64,000 bases of DNA from Paenibacillus cellulositrophicus (GCF_009363095.1 NZ_CP045295.1:5733001-5797000); one strand, 5' to 3'; shown: positions 9,720 through 18,712, counted from the first letter of the stretch. Translations and numbers: made by a program. Notes: generated from the sequence alone by a model not told the origin.

Positions 9720-11108
9720 ATGATGAAGCGTATGCTAATGACATCTCTTAGCATGGTCCTGGCACTTGGCTTGGCAGCCTGCGGCAACGGTAACAGTGGC
9801 GGCGGCAATGCAGTGGAAGGCACGGGAGACGGGGCGAAAGCTGGTTCAGGGGAAAAAACTAAAATCAGCTACTGGACAGGCGACCGCCATGATGCGGATT
9901 TCGTGAAGGAGAAGGTAGCCGAGTTCAACTCAACCAATACTGACGGGATTGAAGTGGATCTGGTCGTTAAGGGCGATGACTTCGATACCGCGCTCGATCT
10001 GTCCTTCCAGACCTCCGATGCACCGGATGTGATCCGGGTGAAGGAGAATACCGTCCAGACCTTCTACAAAAAAGGCTTTCTCGCTCCGATTGACGAGTTC
10101 CTGAGCGATGAGCTGAAGGCGAAATTCCCGGCCATGCCGGATCTGAACGAATTCGATGGCAAGCGTTACAGTCTGCCGAACTATGGAACGACCATGCGTC
10201 TGGTGTACAACAAAGATCTGTTCGCCAAAGCAGGCGTTGAGCATCCGCCGGCTACCTTACAGGAGCTGGTGGATACAGCCAAGAAACTGACAGAAGCCGG
10301 CAAAGCGGACGGCGCTTACGGCTTCGCCCTTAACTTCAAGAACCCCGGCAGTGCGTTCGCACGTTCGGCACGGGTGGTTGCGGAGATGAGCGGCTATGGC
10401 GGCTTCGGGTATGATTTCAAGACAGCCCGCTACGACTTCAGCGGCTTCGAGCCGATCATCAATGCCTTTAAGCAGATCAGGGACGACGGCAGCATGCTGC
10501 CGGGTGTAGAGTCGCTGGATATTGATCCGCTGCGGGCGCAGTTTGCGGAAGGCAAGATCGGAATGTATATGTCCTACTCCTCAGAGCCTGGCGTCTACAA
10601 GAATCAGTTTCCCGCCAAGATTGACTGGGCGGCCGCTCCGGTTCCTACCATCGACGGCACCGTGAAGGGGGCTTCCGGCTTCCTCGGGGGCCAATGGCTG
10701 GCGCTGAGCTCGAAATCAGAGCATAAAGAAGCAGCCTGGAAGTTCATGGAGTTCATGTACGGCGATCAGGTGCTGACGGATTATCAGGAAAAAGGCTTCG
10801 GCATCTCCATGGTTCCGTCCATCAGCGCAGCAGCCAAGACACCGGATGTGAACGGCATCGAAGGCTTCCTGCCGAACAAGTACGATGGAGTGTGGCCGGT
10901 CTATCCGTCTGTAGCACCGCAAGGAATGAAATCGGATGACGCCTTCTTCAAATATATGCTGAACGGCGGCGACCTGAAGGCGGTTATCGCTGATCTGAAC
11001 AAACGCTATAATGCTGCACTGGACAGTGTGATTGCGAATGACGGCGTGAAGGCCGAGCCGGATGCCGGCTTTGATCCCGCCGCTCTGGGCGGCAAGTTCG
11101 CCAAGTAG
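9720..11108 (+). CDS. Sugar ABC transporter substrate-binding lipoprotein
   Basis: 462-residue family 1 extracellular solute-binding protein. A lipoprotein signal peptide ends at the lipobox LAAC (Cys about residue 21), followed by a Gly/Asn/Ser-rich linker. The mature part begins with KISYWTGDRHDADFVKEKVA, typical of oligosaccharide-binding proteins. AAGGGGG precedes the ATG at 9720; a second in-frame ATG follows at once. It should deliver sugar to the permeases encoded downstream. No ATPase gene is present here, as is usual for systems that share an MsmX-type ATPase encoded elsewhere. Confidence 0.93.
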   Translation: MMKRMLMTSLSMVLALGLAACGNGNSGGGNAVEGTGDGAKAGSGEKTKISYWTGDRHDADFVKEKVAEFNSTNTDGIEVDLVVKGDDFDTALDLSFQTSDAPDVIRVKENTVQTFYKKGFLAPIDEFLSDELKAKFPAMPDLNEFDGKRYSLPNYGTTMRLVYNKDLFAKAGVEHPPATLQELVDTAKKLTEAGKADGAYGFALNFKNPGSAFARSARVVAEMSGYGGFGYDFKTARYDFSGFEPIINAFKQIRDDGSMLPGVESLDIDPLRAQFAEGKIGMYMSYSSEPGVYKNQFPAKIDWAAAPVPTIDGTVKGASGFLGGQWLALSSKSEHKEAAWKFMEFMYGDQVLTDYQEKGFGISMVPSISAAAKTPDVNGIEGFLPNKYDGVWPVYPSVAPQGMKSDDAFFKYMLNGGDLKAVIADLNKRYNAALDSVIANDGVKAEPDAGFDPAALGGKFAK

Positions 11109-11147
11109 ACAGAAGGTTAGGGATAGGGATATAGGCCGAGATAGCGG

Positions 11148-11174
11148 GGGATGAGGGAGCAACTCCCTCATCCC
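11148..11174 (+). promoter_or_regulatory. Intercistronic hairpin between binding protein and permease genes
   Basis: Perfect 12-bp stem GGGATGAGGGAG / CTCCCTCATCCC with a 3-base loop and no T-run. Such structures behind binding-protein genes commonly stabilise the upstream mRNA or limit read-through, giving more binding protein than permease. That role is inferred from position and the lack of a U-tract. Confidence 0.7.
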
Positions 11175-11214
11175 TCTGCTCTGGTCGTAAAGGAAAGGAG
11201 CCGGAAGAAACCAG

Positions 11215-12117
11215 ATGAACAAAACGAAACATGCCTTATTTTCATACAGCTTTATCTTTCCAAGCGCCTTGCTCACGTTGGTTCTCGGGATTTACCCGAT
11301 TGCCTGGGCGTTCCGCTATATGTTCTATGATTACAAAGGGTTCGGAACGGCGCGGTTTATCGGTCTGGCCAATTTCAGCCGCATTCTGAAGGACACCCAG
11401 TTCTGGGATTCGGTGGTGAATACATTTGTCTATGCTGGCGGCAAGCTGCTGATCACCATTCCGCTGGCCCTGCTGCTGGCAGTCATATTGAACCGGGGGC
11501 TGCGGGGCAGACAACTGCTGCGGGGGATTTTCTTCATGCCGACCGTCATCAGTACCGCCGTAATGGCCGTAGTCTTCTTCACGATTTTCAACTCGTATAA
11601 CGGGATTCTCAACCAGTTTCTGATCCGCCTGGGCCTCTCCGATTCCGGTGTGGACTGGCTGGGGCCGAAATATGCCATGCTCACCGTCATTCTGGTTGCG
11701 GCCTGGGGGGCGGTCGGCAATTATATGCTGCTCTTCCTTGCCGGTCTGCAGAATATTCCCGAGGATGTGTATGAGGCCTCTTCCCTGGATGGGGCAGGGA
11801 AAATTCAGCAGTTCCGCTATGTCACCCTGCCGATGCTCGGGCCTGTCATGCAGATGGTTATTATGCTGGCGATCATTACAGCCCTGAAGGGCTACGAGAG
11901 CATCATGGTACTGACTGAAGGCGGTCCTGTAGGCAAGACGGAGGTCATGTTCCTGTATTTGTACAAATTATTTTTCCCTGTCGGCGGGGGCAGCGCGGCG
12001 GTTCAGGTCCAGGAGTTCGGATACGGCAGTGCGGTCGCCTTTGTGTCTGCGGTCATTGTAGGGATGATATCACTCATTTATTTCTACGCATCCAGACGCA
12101 TGAATCAGACCGATTGA
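11215..12117 (+). CDS. Sugar ABC transporter permease (MalF/UgpA-like)
   Basis: 300-residue integral membrane protein with six predicted TM helices. The EAA loop that contacts the ATPase is visible as EASSLDGAGKIQQFRYVTLP at about residues 188-207. The ATG at 11215 is preceded by AAAGGAG. It pairs with the second permease, which starts 14 bases after its stop codon. Substrate specificity is suggested only by the linked GH130 gene. Confidence 0.93.
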   Translation: MNKTKHALFSYSFIFPSALLTLVLGIYPIAWAFRYMFYDYKGFGTARFIGLANFSRILKDTQFWDSVVNTFVYAGGKLLITIPLALLLAVILNRGLRGRQLLRGIFFMPTVISTAVMAVVFFTIFNSYNGILNQFLIRLGLSDSGVDWLGPKYAMLTVILVAAWGAVGNYMLLFLAGLQNIPEDVYEASSLDGAGKIQQFRYVTLPMLGPVMQMVIMLAIITALKGYESIMVLTEGGPVGKTEVMFLYLYKLFFPVGGGSAAVQVQEFGYGSAVAFVSAVIVGMISLIYFYASRRMNQTD

Positions 12118-12131
12118 GGAGAGAGGCTATT

Positions 12132-12968
12132 ATGAGACTAAGAACCATACTGGGCAAAATCATCCTGTGGATTTTTTTGCTGGCTGTTGCTTTTATCACC
12201 CTGATTCCGGTCGTTATCACCATCCTGGGCTCCTTCAAGACCAATGCTGAGCTTACTGCGGGTGCGACCTTCCTGCCGAAGATCTGGCACTTCTCGAACT
12301 ATGCCGAAGCCTGGGCGCAGGCCAATTTCTCCAGGTATACCCTGAACAGCCTGATTGTCTCCCTGGCGACAGTTGTCGGCACGCTGCTGGTATCATCCAT
12401 GGCGGCTTATGTGGTGGACCGGATGGATTTTGCCGGCAAAAAATTGTATATCGGACTGCAATCCTTCACCATGTTCGTGGCTGTAGGGGCGGTCGTGCTG
12501 CGTCCGCAGTTCGATCTGATGGTTAAGCTTCATCTGCACAACAGCCTGTGGGGCGTTATATTGATTCTGATCTCCGCCCATGCTTCGATCTTCTTCATTC
12601 TGTCCAGCTTCATGAAGGGGATTCCCCGCGAGCTGGACGAGGCGGCGCTAATAGACGGCTGCTCCCCGGGCCGGACCTTCTGGCGGATCATTCTGCCGCT
12701 GCTCGGACCCGGACTTGGCGTAGGTGCCTTATTCACCTTCCGCGGCGCGTGGAATGAATATCTGCTTCCGCTCGTGTTCACGATGACGAAGCCGGAGCTG
12801 CAGACGCTGACCGTCGGGCTGGCGAACCTGAAATACGGGATTTCGGCCGCTTCCCAAACCCACTACATGATGGCGGGCGCCTGCTTGTCCATTCTGCCGA
12901 TTCTCGTCGCCTATCTGTTTGCCAACAAATCCTTCATGCAGATGACGGCCGGTTCCCTCAAAGGGTAG
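12132..12968 (+). CDS. Sugar ABC transporter permease (MalG/UgpE-like)
   Basis: 278 residues from the ATG at 12132, chosen because GAGGAGAGAGG lies just upstream; a longer TTG-initiated frame is less likely. Six TM helices are predicted, with the EAA motif ELDEAALIDGCSPGRTFWRI in the C-terminal half. It forms the second half of the importer. Confidence 0.92.
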   Translation: MRLRTILGKIILWIFLLAVAFITLIPVVITILGSFKTNAELTAGATFLPKIWHFSNYAEAWAQANFSRYTLNSLIVSLATVVGTLLVSSMAAYVVDRMDFAGKKLYIGLQSFTMFVAVGAVVLRPQFDLMVKLHLHNSLWGVILILISAHASIFFILSSFMKGIPRELDEAALIDGCSPGRTFWRIILPLLGPGLGVGALFTFRGAWNEYLLPLVFTMTKPELQTLTVGLANLKYGISAASQTHYMMAGACLSILPILVAYLFANKSFMQMTAGSLKG

Positions 12969-13024
12969 CGGTCCGGCCCTGCGCAACCCATATTCCATAT
13001 TTAACATTCAAGGAGGTACACCCC

Positions 13025-14035
13025 ATGACTCAACACGCTCCGGCAATTCTGCAATCTGCCCCGTTCATCCGGCGGTATCCGGGCAATCCGGTGCTGGATG
13101 CAACGAAGGTTCCTTACCCCACCGCACTGGTATTCAATGCCGGTGTAACGAAATTTAACGGCAAGTATGTGATGATCTTCCGTAATGATTACGGCTCACT
13201 GGTCGATCAGACGCTTGAGCCGCACCACACCACGGATCTCGGCATTGCTTACAGTGACGACGGGCTGAGCTGGACCGCCGGCCCGAAGCCAGTGTTCAAA
13301 ATGCATGACGAGGAAATTATCCGCGCCTACGACCCGCGCCTGACCGTGATCGGCGGCCGTTGTTATATGTGTTTTGCCGTGGATACGCACCATGGCATCC
13401 GCGGCGGAATTGCCGTTACCGATGATCTGGAACACTTCGAGGTGCTCAGCCTGTCTACACCGGACCTGCGCAATATGGTACTGTTCCCCGAGTTGATCGG
13501 CGGCAAGTATGTCCGGCTGGAGCGTCCCTTCACGGTATACAGCCGCGGCGGCCGGGACCGCTTCGATGCCTGGATCTCCGAGTCGCCGGACCTGAAGCAT
13601 TGGGGCAACTCCAGCCTACTGCTCGCCGTTGAGCAGGTGCCGTTTGCCAATGACAAGGTCGGCCCGGCCGCACCTCCGGTCCGGACGGATAAGGGCTGGC
13701 TGACCACCTTCCATGCGGTGGATGTGGACCCGGCCAGAGGCAAGCACGGTTGGGAGGACACCTGGAAGAAGCGTTATACCGCCGGAATTATGCTGCTGGA
13801 TCTGGAGGACCCCCGCAAGGTGATTGGCATGAGCAGGCAGCCGCTGCTGGCACCGGAGACAGACTATGAGATTGGCGGGGGCTTCCGCAATCATGTAATT
13901 TTTCCGGGAGGGATGATTCTGGAGGATGACGGCGAGGTCAAAATCTATTACGGCTCTGCGGATACGGTGGAATGTCTGGCAACGGCCCATGTGGACGATC
14001 TGCTCCGGCTCTGTCTGGAGCCGGAGCATAGATAA
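13025..14035 (+). CDS. GH130 family glycoside phosphorylase
   Basis: 336 residues, five-bladed beta-propeller family GH130. Visible family features are FRNDYG, GIAYSDDGLSW, YDPRLTVIGGRCYM (the conserved Asp is the expected proton donor) and LFPELIGGKYVRLERPF. Known GH130 enzymes are mostly beta-mannoside phosphorylases that release mannose 1-phosphate. There is no signal peptide, so it acts on imported oligosaccharide in the cytoplasm. AAGGAGG precedes the ATG. It is the last gene of the importer block and the best clue that the transporter carries mannose-containing oligosaccharides (inference). Confidence 0.9.
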   Translation: MTQHAPAILQSAPFIRRYPGNPVLDATKVPYPTALVFNAGVTKFNGKYVMIFRNDYGSLVDQTLEPHHTTDLGIAYSDDGLSWTAGPKPVFKMHDEEIIRAYDPRLTVIGGRCYMCFAVDTHHGIRGGIAVTDDLEHFEVLSLSTPDLRNMVLFPELIGGKYVRLERPFTVYSRGGRDRFDAWISESPDLKHWGNSSLLLAVEQVPFANDKVGPAAPPVRTDKGWLTTFHAVDVDPARGKHGWEDTWKKRYTAGIMLLDLEDPRKVIGMSRQPLLAPETDYEIGGGFRNHVIFPGGMILEDDGEVKIYYGSADTVECLATAHVDDLLRLCLEPEHR

Positions 14036-14108
14036 GATTGGAAGCAGGCTGAGGGCGGAAATGCGGAGTAACAGTGGGGCCATGTGCCATGATTGGAGCG
14101 GCTTGCGC

Positions 14109-14240
14109 GGAGATTGTGCATGAAGTGCAACAATGCTAGATCAATAGCAGCGACCGTGGGGAGATTGTGCATAAAATGCAACAATACAGCTCAGTAGTAG
14201 CGACCAACGCAGAAATCCTGCACAAGGTGCAACAAAACCG
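14109..14240 (+). repeat. 51-bp tandem repeats with palindromic core
   Basis: Three units with period 51 bp start at 14109, 14160 and 14211 (the last shorter). Each opens with GGAGATTGTGCA or a variant and contains TGCA-N5-TGCAACAA, an imperfect palindrome; units 1 and 2 also share AGTAGCGACC/AGCAGCGACC. The array lies between the GH130 gene and the GH28-like gene. It is too short and regular, with no unique spacers, to be CRISPR. Confidence 0.75.
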
Positions 14241-14285
14241 GGGCTGTACTTTAAAAGGAAACTTTGATGATGCATAAAAGGTTAG

Positions 14286-14360
14286 TATTACTCTGCCACT
14301 TCCGAAGCTGAACAGGAATATGTCGACTTTATGAAAAGAGTAATAGAGCATCACTGGTGA
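14286..14360 (+). pseudogene. Short C-terminal gene remnant
   Basis: After a TAG, 24 codons read YYSATSEAEQEYVDFMKRVI and end at TGA (14358-14360). Composition looks like the C-terminal end of an enzyme, but the family cannot be identified and no start is present. It sits just upstream of the GH28-like gene and may be scar material from its insertion. Confidence 0.3.
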
Positions 14361-14418
14361 AATCATTATTCACTGATGACAGAGTATTTTCTAAAAAATA
14401 TGAAAGAGGTGTTTATTT

Positions 14419-16377
14419 ATGTTAAAACGGTTAAAGTTTTTAAGTTTAATGGTTTGTATGCTCGCCAGTCTTGTAGCTGTCGTTCCTTCGACAGCAAGTG
14501 CGGCGGGTACAATTGTAAGCTATCCATTACCGTCGATCTATACCACGACCAGTCAATACACGGTAACAGCAGACTCTACCAATATACCGGTAATCGACAC
14601 TTCGGAGGTATTTGTAAACTATAATTATTGTAATTTCTCTTTTTCAGGTACTACTACAATCACAATAACAGCAAGCGAGCCAATCAATACCTATAATATT
14701 TCTCCCAAAGCTCTGGGAATCACTGCAACAAAGAGTGGAAAGACACTTACATTTACACTTTCAGCACCAACATATCTTATCGTTAAAATCAATAACCTGA
14801 AAGATCTGGTTATTGCGGCAGATGCTCTTGAAACCAATGTTCCGGCTTCATCCGGTACAGGGATATACAATGTTAAAACTCAATACGGTGCCGACAGTAC
14901 CGGTGCCACTTTGGCTACAACTGCAATACAAAACGCCATCAATGCGGCTAACGCAGCAGGTGGCGGTATAGTATACGTTCCAGCCGGAGTGTACAAGAGC
15001 GGAAACCTTGTTTTAAAAAGCAATGTTTCGGTTTATCTGGAGGGTGGTTCTGTTATAAGGGGTTCAGGAAATCCAAGCGATTACACCACCCATTTCCATA
15101 AGAATTCTCTGAATAAGGATGGAACATGGTTTATTTATACCGAAACCAATGCAAACAATATTAAGATATACGGCAGAGGGACTATTGACGGCAATGGTCA
15201 TTACATGAGAAATACAAACAATTATTTGAACAATATTCTTGTACCCTTGCAGTGCAGCAACTTCACAGTTGACGGCATAACCATAAGAGACAGCGGTGGC
15301 TGGGCTACAATCGTTACAAGATCTAATAACGTAACCTTCCAGAATACCAAGCACTTCAACAACAATGAACTTGATTATGAAAATGATGCAATAGACATTC
15401 AAGAGAGCCAGAATGTACTCATAAAGCACACGGTAGCAGTATCGGAGGATGACACATACTCATTTAAGACATGGGATGTAGCAACTACGGATATAGCTGC
15501 AAACTGGCCGGGAAGTCCTGAAAACCAGTCAAATGTAGTTGTGGATGATGCTTTGGCTTGGAGCAGATGTGGAGCATTCAAGGTTGGAGATGGAGTGAAA
15601 CAGCTTCAGGATGGCATAGTTGTTAAAAACTCTTATGTATACAGATGCTGGCGCGCTTTAGCGGTAGGTCATCTTTATGGGACTCCAGCAGCACAAAACA
15701 TCATATTTGACAATATAGATGTAGAAGGCTTCTGGCCAAGATCCGGTGTTCACTCCAGGTGGTTTGATCTTTCTGCAAAAACCGGTCCGATAAAAAATGT
15801 GGTCTATAATAATATCAATTTACGCGCTTTAGGTGAAGTTTCAATCATGAAGGGTTGGAGTGACACATCTACCGTCTCCGGAGTTACAATAAATAATGTT
15901 CGCGTCGGTGGAGTGGCGGTAAATAATTTGACAGATTTAAAAATAACAGATACGAACAGCTATGCTGCATCTCCCAAATTCAACACATTGAAATTTGAAG
16001 CGGAAGGTTATAACCTTAGTTCAGGTGTTATATCCTATGAGGCGAGCACTGATGGTGGGCTGGATGTTGGTGGAGGGAGTAATGGCGACTATATAGCATT
16101 TAAAAATGTAGACTTTGGTAGTACAGCTAAAACAAGTATTGATTTGAAGGTTGCATCCGCTAATTCCGGCGGAAGGATAGAATTCCACTTGGACAGTCCT
16201 ACAGGCACTATGCTGGGTTATTGGACGGCAGAAAGCACAGGCGGATGGCAGACATGGTCAGTCAAGAATATCCCGCTTAATGCCGGGACAGCTGCAGGAA
16301 CCCATACGGTATATGTTACTTTTGTTAAGTCAGATTCAACCACAGTTGCAAATTTAACTTGGTTCCAGTTCAAATAG
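14419..16377 (+). CDS. Secreted GH28-like beta-helix glycosidase with C-terminal CBM6-like domain
   Basis: 652 residues. Sec signal peptide (cleavage near STASAAG, about residue 30), then a Thr-rich beta domain, then a pectate-lyase-type start (YVPAGVYKSGNLVLKSNVSV) leading into right-handed parallel beta-helix repeats at about 160-500. Possible GH28-like positions are ENDAIDI, SEDDTYS and VGHLYG, but the canonical NTD/GHG/RIK set is not exact, so the substrate is uncertain. The last about 130 residues resemble a CBM6/35 module (FEAEGYNLSSG, TAESTGGWQTW). The gene is AT-richer than the GC-rich block before it and reads like a clostridial gene, suggesting transfer. AAAGAGG precedes the ATG. 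Confidence 0.75.
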   Translation: MLKRLKFLSLMVCMLASLVAVVPSTASAAGTIVSYPLPSIYTTTSQYTVTADSTNIPVIDTSEVFVNYNYCNFSFSGTTTITITASEPINTYNISPKALGITATKSGKTLTFTLSAPTYLIVKINNLKDLVIAADALETNVPASSGTGIYNVKTQYGADSTGATLATTAIQNAINAANAAGGGIVYVPAGVYKSGNLVLKSNVSVYLEGGSVIRGSGNPSDYTTHFHKNSLNKDGTWFIYTETNANNIKIYGRGTIDGNGHYMRNTNNYLNNILVPLQCSNFTVDGITIRDSGGWATIVTRSNNVTFQNTKHFNNNELDYENDAIDIQESQNVLIKHTVAVSEDDTYSFKTWDVATTDIAANWPGSPENQSNVVVDDALAWSRCGAFKVGDGVKQLQDGIVVKNSYVYRCWRALAVGHLYGTPAAQNIIFDNIDVEGFWPRSGVHSRWFDLSAKTGPIKNVVYNNINLRALGEVSIMKGWSDTSTVSGVTINNVRVGGVAVNNLTDLKITDTNSYAASPKFNTLKFEAEGYNLSSGVISYEASTDGGLDVGGGSNGDYIAFKNVDFGSTAKTSIDLKVASANSGGRIEFHLDSPTGTMLGYWTAESTGGWQTWSVKNIPLNAGTAAGTHTVYVTFVKSDSTTVANLTWFQFK

Positions 16378-16489
16378 AATGGAAACGGTTTGATTTAATT
16401 GCAATAAGATGCATAAAGGGGTATATCAAATGATATGCCTCTTCATTCAGCTAAAGTTTTTTTCTACGACTGACCAACTAACACAAAAA

Positions 16490-16530
16490 AACAGCAAGTC
16501 TCCTAAGTGAAATAGGGACTTGCTGTTTGA
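16490..16530. terminator. Bidirectional terminator hairpin
   Basis: AACAGCAAGTC...GACTTGCTGTT stem of about 15 bp with one bulge. The minus-strand side is followed by a run of T (AAAAAAA at 16484-16490 on plus). It fits as the terminator of the minus-strand UPF0210 remnant and may also stop transcription of the GH28-like gene. Confidence 0.7.
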
Positions 16531-16538
16531 GGTTTCAA

Positions 16539-16836
16539 TTAATTCTTAAAGCTATGAATTGGAGCTGAGATTCGTCCGCCACGATTAACGAAGTTCGCGC
16601 AGTTGAAGCCGTTTACTGCTATAACTGGTGCATATCCGAGCAGGCCGCCAAATTCGACCAAAGGTCATAGCTTCCAGCTTCTCTAGTGTAAGGGTACCCC
16701 GCTGAACTGCTTGAATCATGCCGTGATCTTCATTGACCGGAATAAAGGCTCTACTATTAAGCCCACCTACATAGGAGGAGGCCATTACGCCACTTTTTTT
16801 AACATTGTCATTTAGGGCGTGTCTGAAAACTATCAT
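16539..16836 (-). pseudogene. UPF0210 (PFL/DUF711 family) protein, C-terminal remnant with internal deletion
   Basis: The minus strand reads LNDNVKKSGVMASSYVGGLN and FIPVNEDHGMIQAVQRGTLT, ending in LEKLEAMT, which are hallmark UPF0210 segments. At about 16665 the frame shifts and the family's C-terminal tail follows in another frame (EFGGLLGYAPVIAVNGFNCA, then a C-terminal HSFKN and TAA at 16539). Roughly 60 residues expected between the two parts are absent, so an internal deletion fused them out of frame. The N-terminal 80% of the family's about 450 residues is also missing. The break is next to GGGCGTGTCTGAAAAC (16815-16830), which resembles the terminus of some insertion sequences. Confidence 0.85.
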
Positions 16837-17023
16837 TGAGTCAATTTAAAAATGGAAGCTGTGTACCACAAACCTGGTGGATATCTTCGTTGGGTACAAG
16901 ATGGTACTTTTATTGAAATTGACAGTGGAGCCTTGTCCAAGGAGATGATGGTCTAGCTGGCAAAGTCGATGAAGTGAGTAGTGATTAAACTAAAGCGACA
17001 CGATAGTTCAATAAATAAATTAA
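16837..17023. other. Intergenic remnant DNA
   Basis: A short plus-strand open stretch begins ATG GAA GCT near 16852 and ends at TAG near 16955 (about 34 codons, containing GGYLRWVQDGTFIEID). It has no convincing ribosome binding site and I do not recognise it. Nothing else is supported here. Confidence 0.4.
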
Positions 17024-17058
17024 AAACACGGCAGCCGTCATGGATCGGCAGCCGTGTT
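17018..17058 (-). terminator. Minus-strand terminator hairpin
   Basis: AACACGGCAGCCG (17025-17037) pairs with CGGCAGCCGTGTT (17046-17058) with one internal mismatch. On the minus strand the stem is followed by TTTTTAA. It is followed on the plus side by GCTAACGGGCAG, a motif found again at 23017, also next to a hairpin. Confidence 0.6.
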
Positions 17059-17148
17059 ACGCTAACGGGCAGATTAATTCAATAATGTTCTACCATTTGC
17101 ACAGTTATTTGTGTATAATTGGAAAAATTATACTGTGGGGGAATGTAA

Positions 17149-17481
17149 GTGGCAGAAATACAGGCAATTGTATTAGACTTGGACGGAACATTACTTGATA
17201 GTGATAAATCAATATCTCCTCGAAATTATAGTGCTGTTAAAAGGTGTTTTGATTCAGGAATTCATATTATTGTTGCCACGGCACGACCGCCTAGAGCGGC
17301 TGAACAATTTGTAAAGGCTATTCCTTTTGTAGACTACATGGTTTTCTACAATGGTGCCCTAGTAAAATGCAAATCCAAGCAGACTCAGCAGCACATTAGT
17401 ATCCCTATAGAGGTTAGCCAACAGATTAACGAATTCATTAGGTTTGCGGAATTTTGGAATCGGAAGGAAACAAGAACATGA
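17149..17481 (+). pseudogene. Cof-type HAD hydrolase, truncated by an IS scar
   Basis: N-terminal 110 residues of a Cof/YcsE-type HAD phosphatase. Motif I is present (VLDLDGTLLDSD), then motif II-like ATARPPR, followed by the start of the cap domain. The GTG start at 17149 has GGGGGAA upstream. Intact relatives have about 260-280 residues; motifs III and IV (Lys and GDxxND) are missing. Coding similarity stops near 17450 and a fragment of an IS3 transposase follows, so the 3' part was lost by insertion and deletion. Confidence 0.85.
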
Positions 17482-17530
17482 GCCGATTACCGATTAGATA
17501 AGTATCTAATCAACAAATAGAGTTATTTCA

Positions 17531-17733
17531 TTAAGCTGACAGACAGGTTAATATTAGTTGATAATTTCTTTTCCCATCTGAAGACCGAAAAAATCTATCT
17601 ATCCCATCTAAAATCGATTTCGGAGTTGGAACAGGCTGTTCAAGAGTACGTTTCGTTTTATAACCATGAACGTTTTCAGAAGAAACTAAACGACTGTTCC
17701 CCAGTGGAGTACCGAGAAACGGTCGCAGCATAA
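17531..17733 (+). pseudogene. IS3-family transposase OrfB, C-terminal fragment
   Basis: The last about 67 codons of an IS150-like integrase-type transposase: LVDNFFSHLKTEKIYL, then YVSFYNHERFQKKLNDCSPV, ending YRETVAA at TAA 17731-17733. The final catalytic Glu region is displaced and the rest of the element is missing. GTCTACTTGACAGGG just downstream (17751-17766) resembles the IS right end. Confidence 0.85.
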
Positions 17734-17782
17734 TGGTGTCTTTTTATTCTTGTCTACTTGACAGGGTTATGACCAGGATTCT

Positions 17783-18712
17783 TTATATTTCTTTTGTATA
17801 TTCAGTATTTTCAAATGCCATCGTAAGACGCGGCAAAGGTATGCCTGCTTTTTTTGCTTCTCTCACAACTTCAAGTACCGCAAAACCTGCTTTACTATTG
17901 TTGTATTCCACAAAAAGCCGCGGTAAGCTGCCTTTTGCAAAAATAACCTTGGTAAAAAGTATGCCGAGAAGGGCCGGTGGAATTTTAGTCAGCAGGAGAG
18001 AAGTGGCATCAAGCTTTGCACCTCTTGCTTTAAGTACAGGGACCATTTCCCTCATATGCTTACCAACATTTGCGAATGAGTCACTATGGTTCATGACTGC
18101 TGGGAAACTTCCCCGTTTTAACACCTCGGCTTCCATCGCTGCATTCATCGCAAAGTGATTCCATAGCCAGTTTTGCATATCCTTTATCCAACTAATTTTA
18201 AAATGGGCACTTTCAAATAGTTCTCTGACCTTGTTGTTAATATGCTCGGTGCCTGACCGTGGTTTTTCTAGAAATACCATTTTCAAAAAGCCGCCCCTAA
18301 GCTTATTGTCCGCTATGCCGCCTCCTGCTCCAGGGAAGCCAAAGACAACATTGTTCATAGACAATGGTGCGATCGATGATTTCAAATCTTGCCAAATGTT
18401 ATTGAATAGGAGGATAGGGGTATTTCCTGCGGCAGTTGTTAGGAATTGTGCTGCTCCCGGAAGTTGTTCCGTGTTGACGCTCACAATAATGAGATCATAA
18501 TTGGGAAGGATCTCCTCATGCAGTTTGACGTTCCAGCTTTCTTTTATGAGCTTTTTCCCTTTTCGTGCGTCCCACATTTCAAGCTCAATACTGCTTCCTA
18601 AGGTTTCTTTCCTCCCCTTTCTAACGTAAAACTCAACTGTATGACCTGCCTGTTCGAAAGCCCACGCATATTGGGTCGATATTACACCTCTACCGAAGAA
18701 TAAAATTTTCAT
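17783..18712 (-). CDS. Ketopantoate reductase (ApbA/PanE) family oxidoreductase
   Basis: 309 residues. Start ATG at 18712 (complement 18710-18712) with GGGGG 8 bases upstream; a longer TTG start is unlikely. The N-terminal Rossmann segment ILFFGRGVISTQYA has a Gly-rich loop (GxGxIS instead of the usual GxGAxG). IIVSVNTEQLP matches the family's cofactor-binding strand, and the C-terminal helical domain is complete. PanE reduces 2-dehydropantoate with NADPH, but this branch often contains diverged members, so the substrate is unproven. It is divergent from a TetR-type regulator with a shared operator-like region. Confidence 0.8.
   Translation of the reverse strand: MKILFFGRGVISTQYAWAFEQAGHTVEFYVRKGRKETLGSSIELEMWDARKGKKLIKESWNVKLHEEILPNYDLIIVSVNTEQLPGAAQFLTTAAGNTPILLFNNIWQDLKSSIAPLSMNNVVFGFPGAGGGIADNKLRGGFLKMVFLEKPRSGTEHINNKVRELFESAHFKISWIKDMQNWLWNHFAMNAAMEAEVLKRGSFPAVMNHSDSFANVGKHMREMVPVLKARGAKLDATSLLLTKIPPALLGILFTKVIFAKGSLPRLFVEYNNSKAGFAVLEVVREAKKAGIPLPRLTMAFENTEYTKEI

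Noticed and set aside
14109..14240. Possible CRISPR array
   Set aside because: Units are contiguous with no unique spacers and no cas genes nearby.
17733..18158. 141-residue plus-strand open frame
   Set aside because: Antisense to the PanE-like gene, which has a proper start site and fold.
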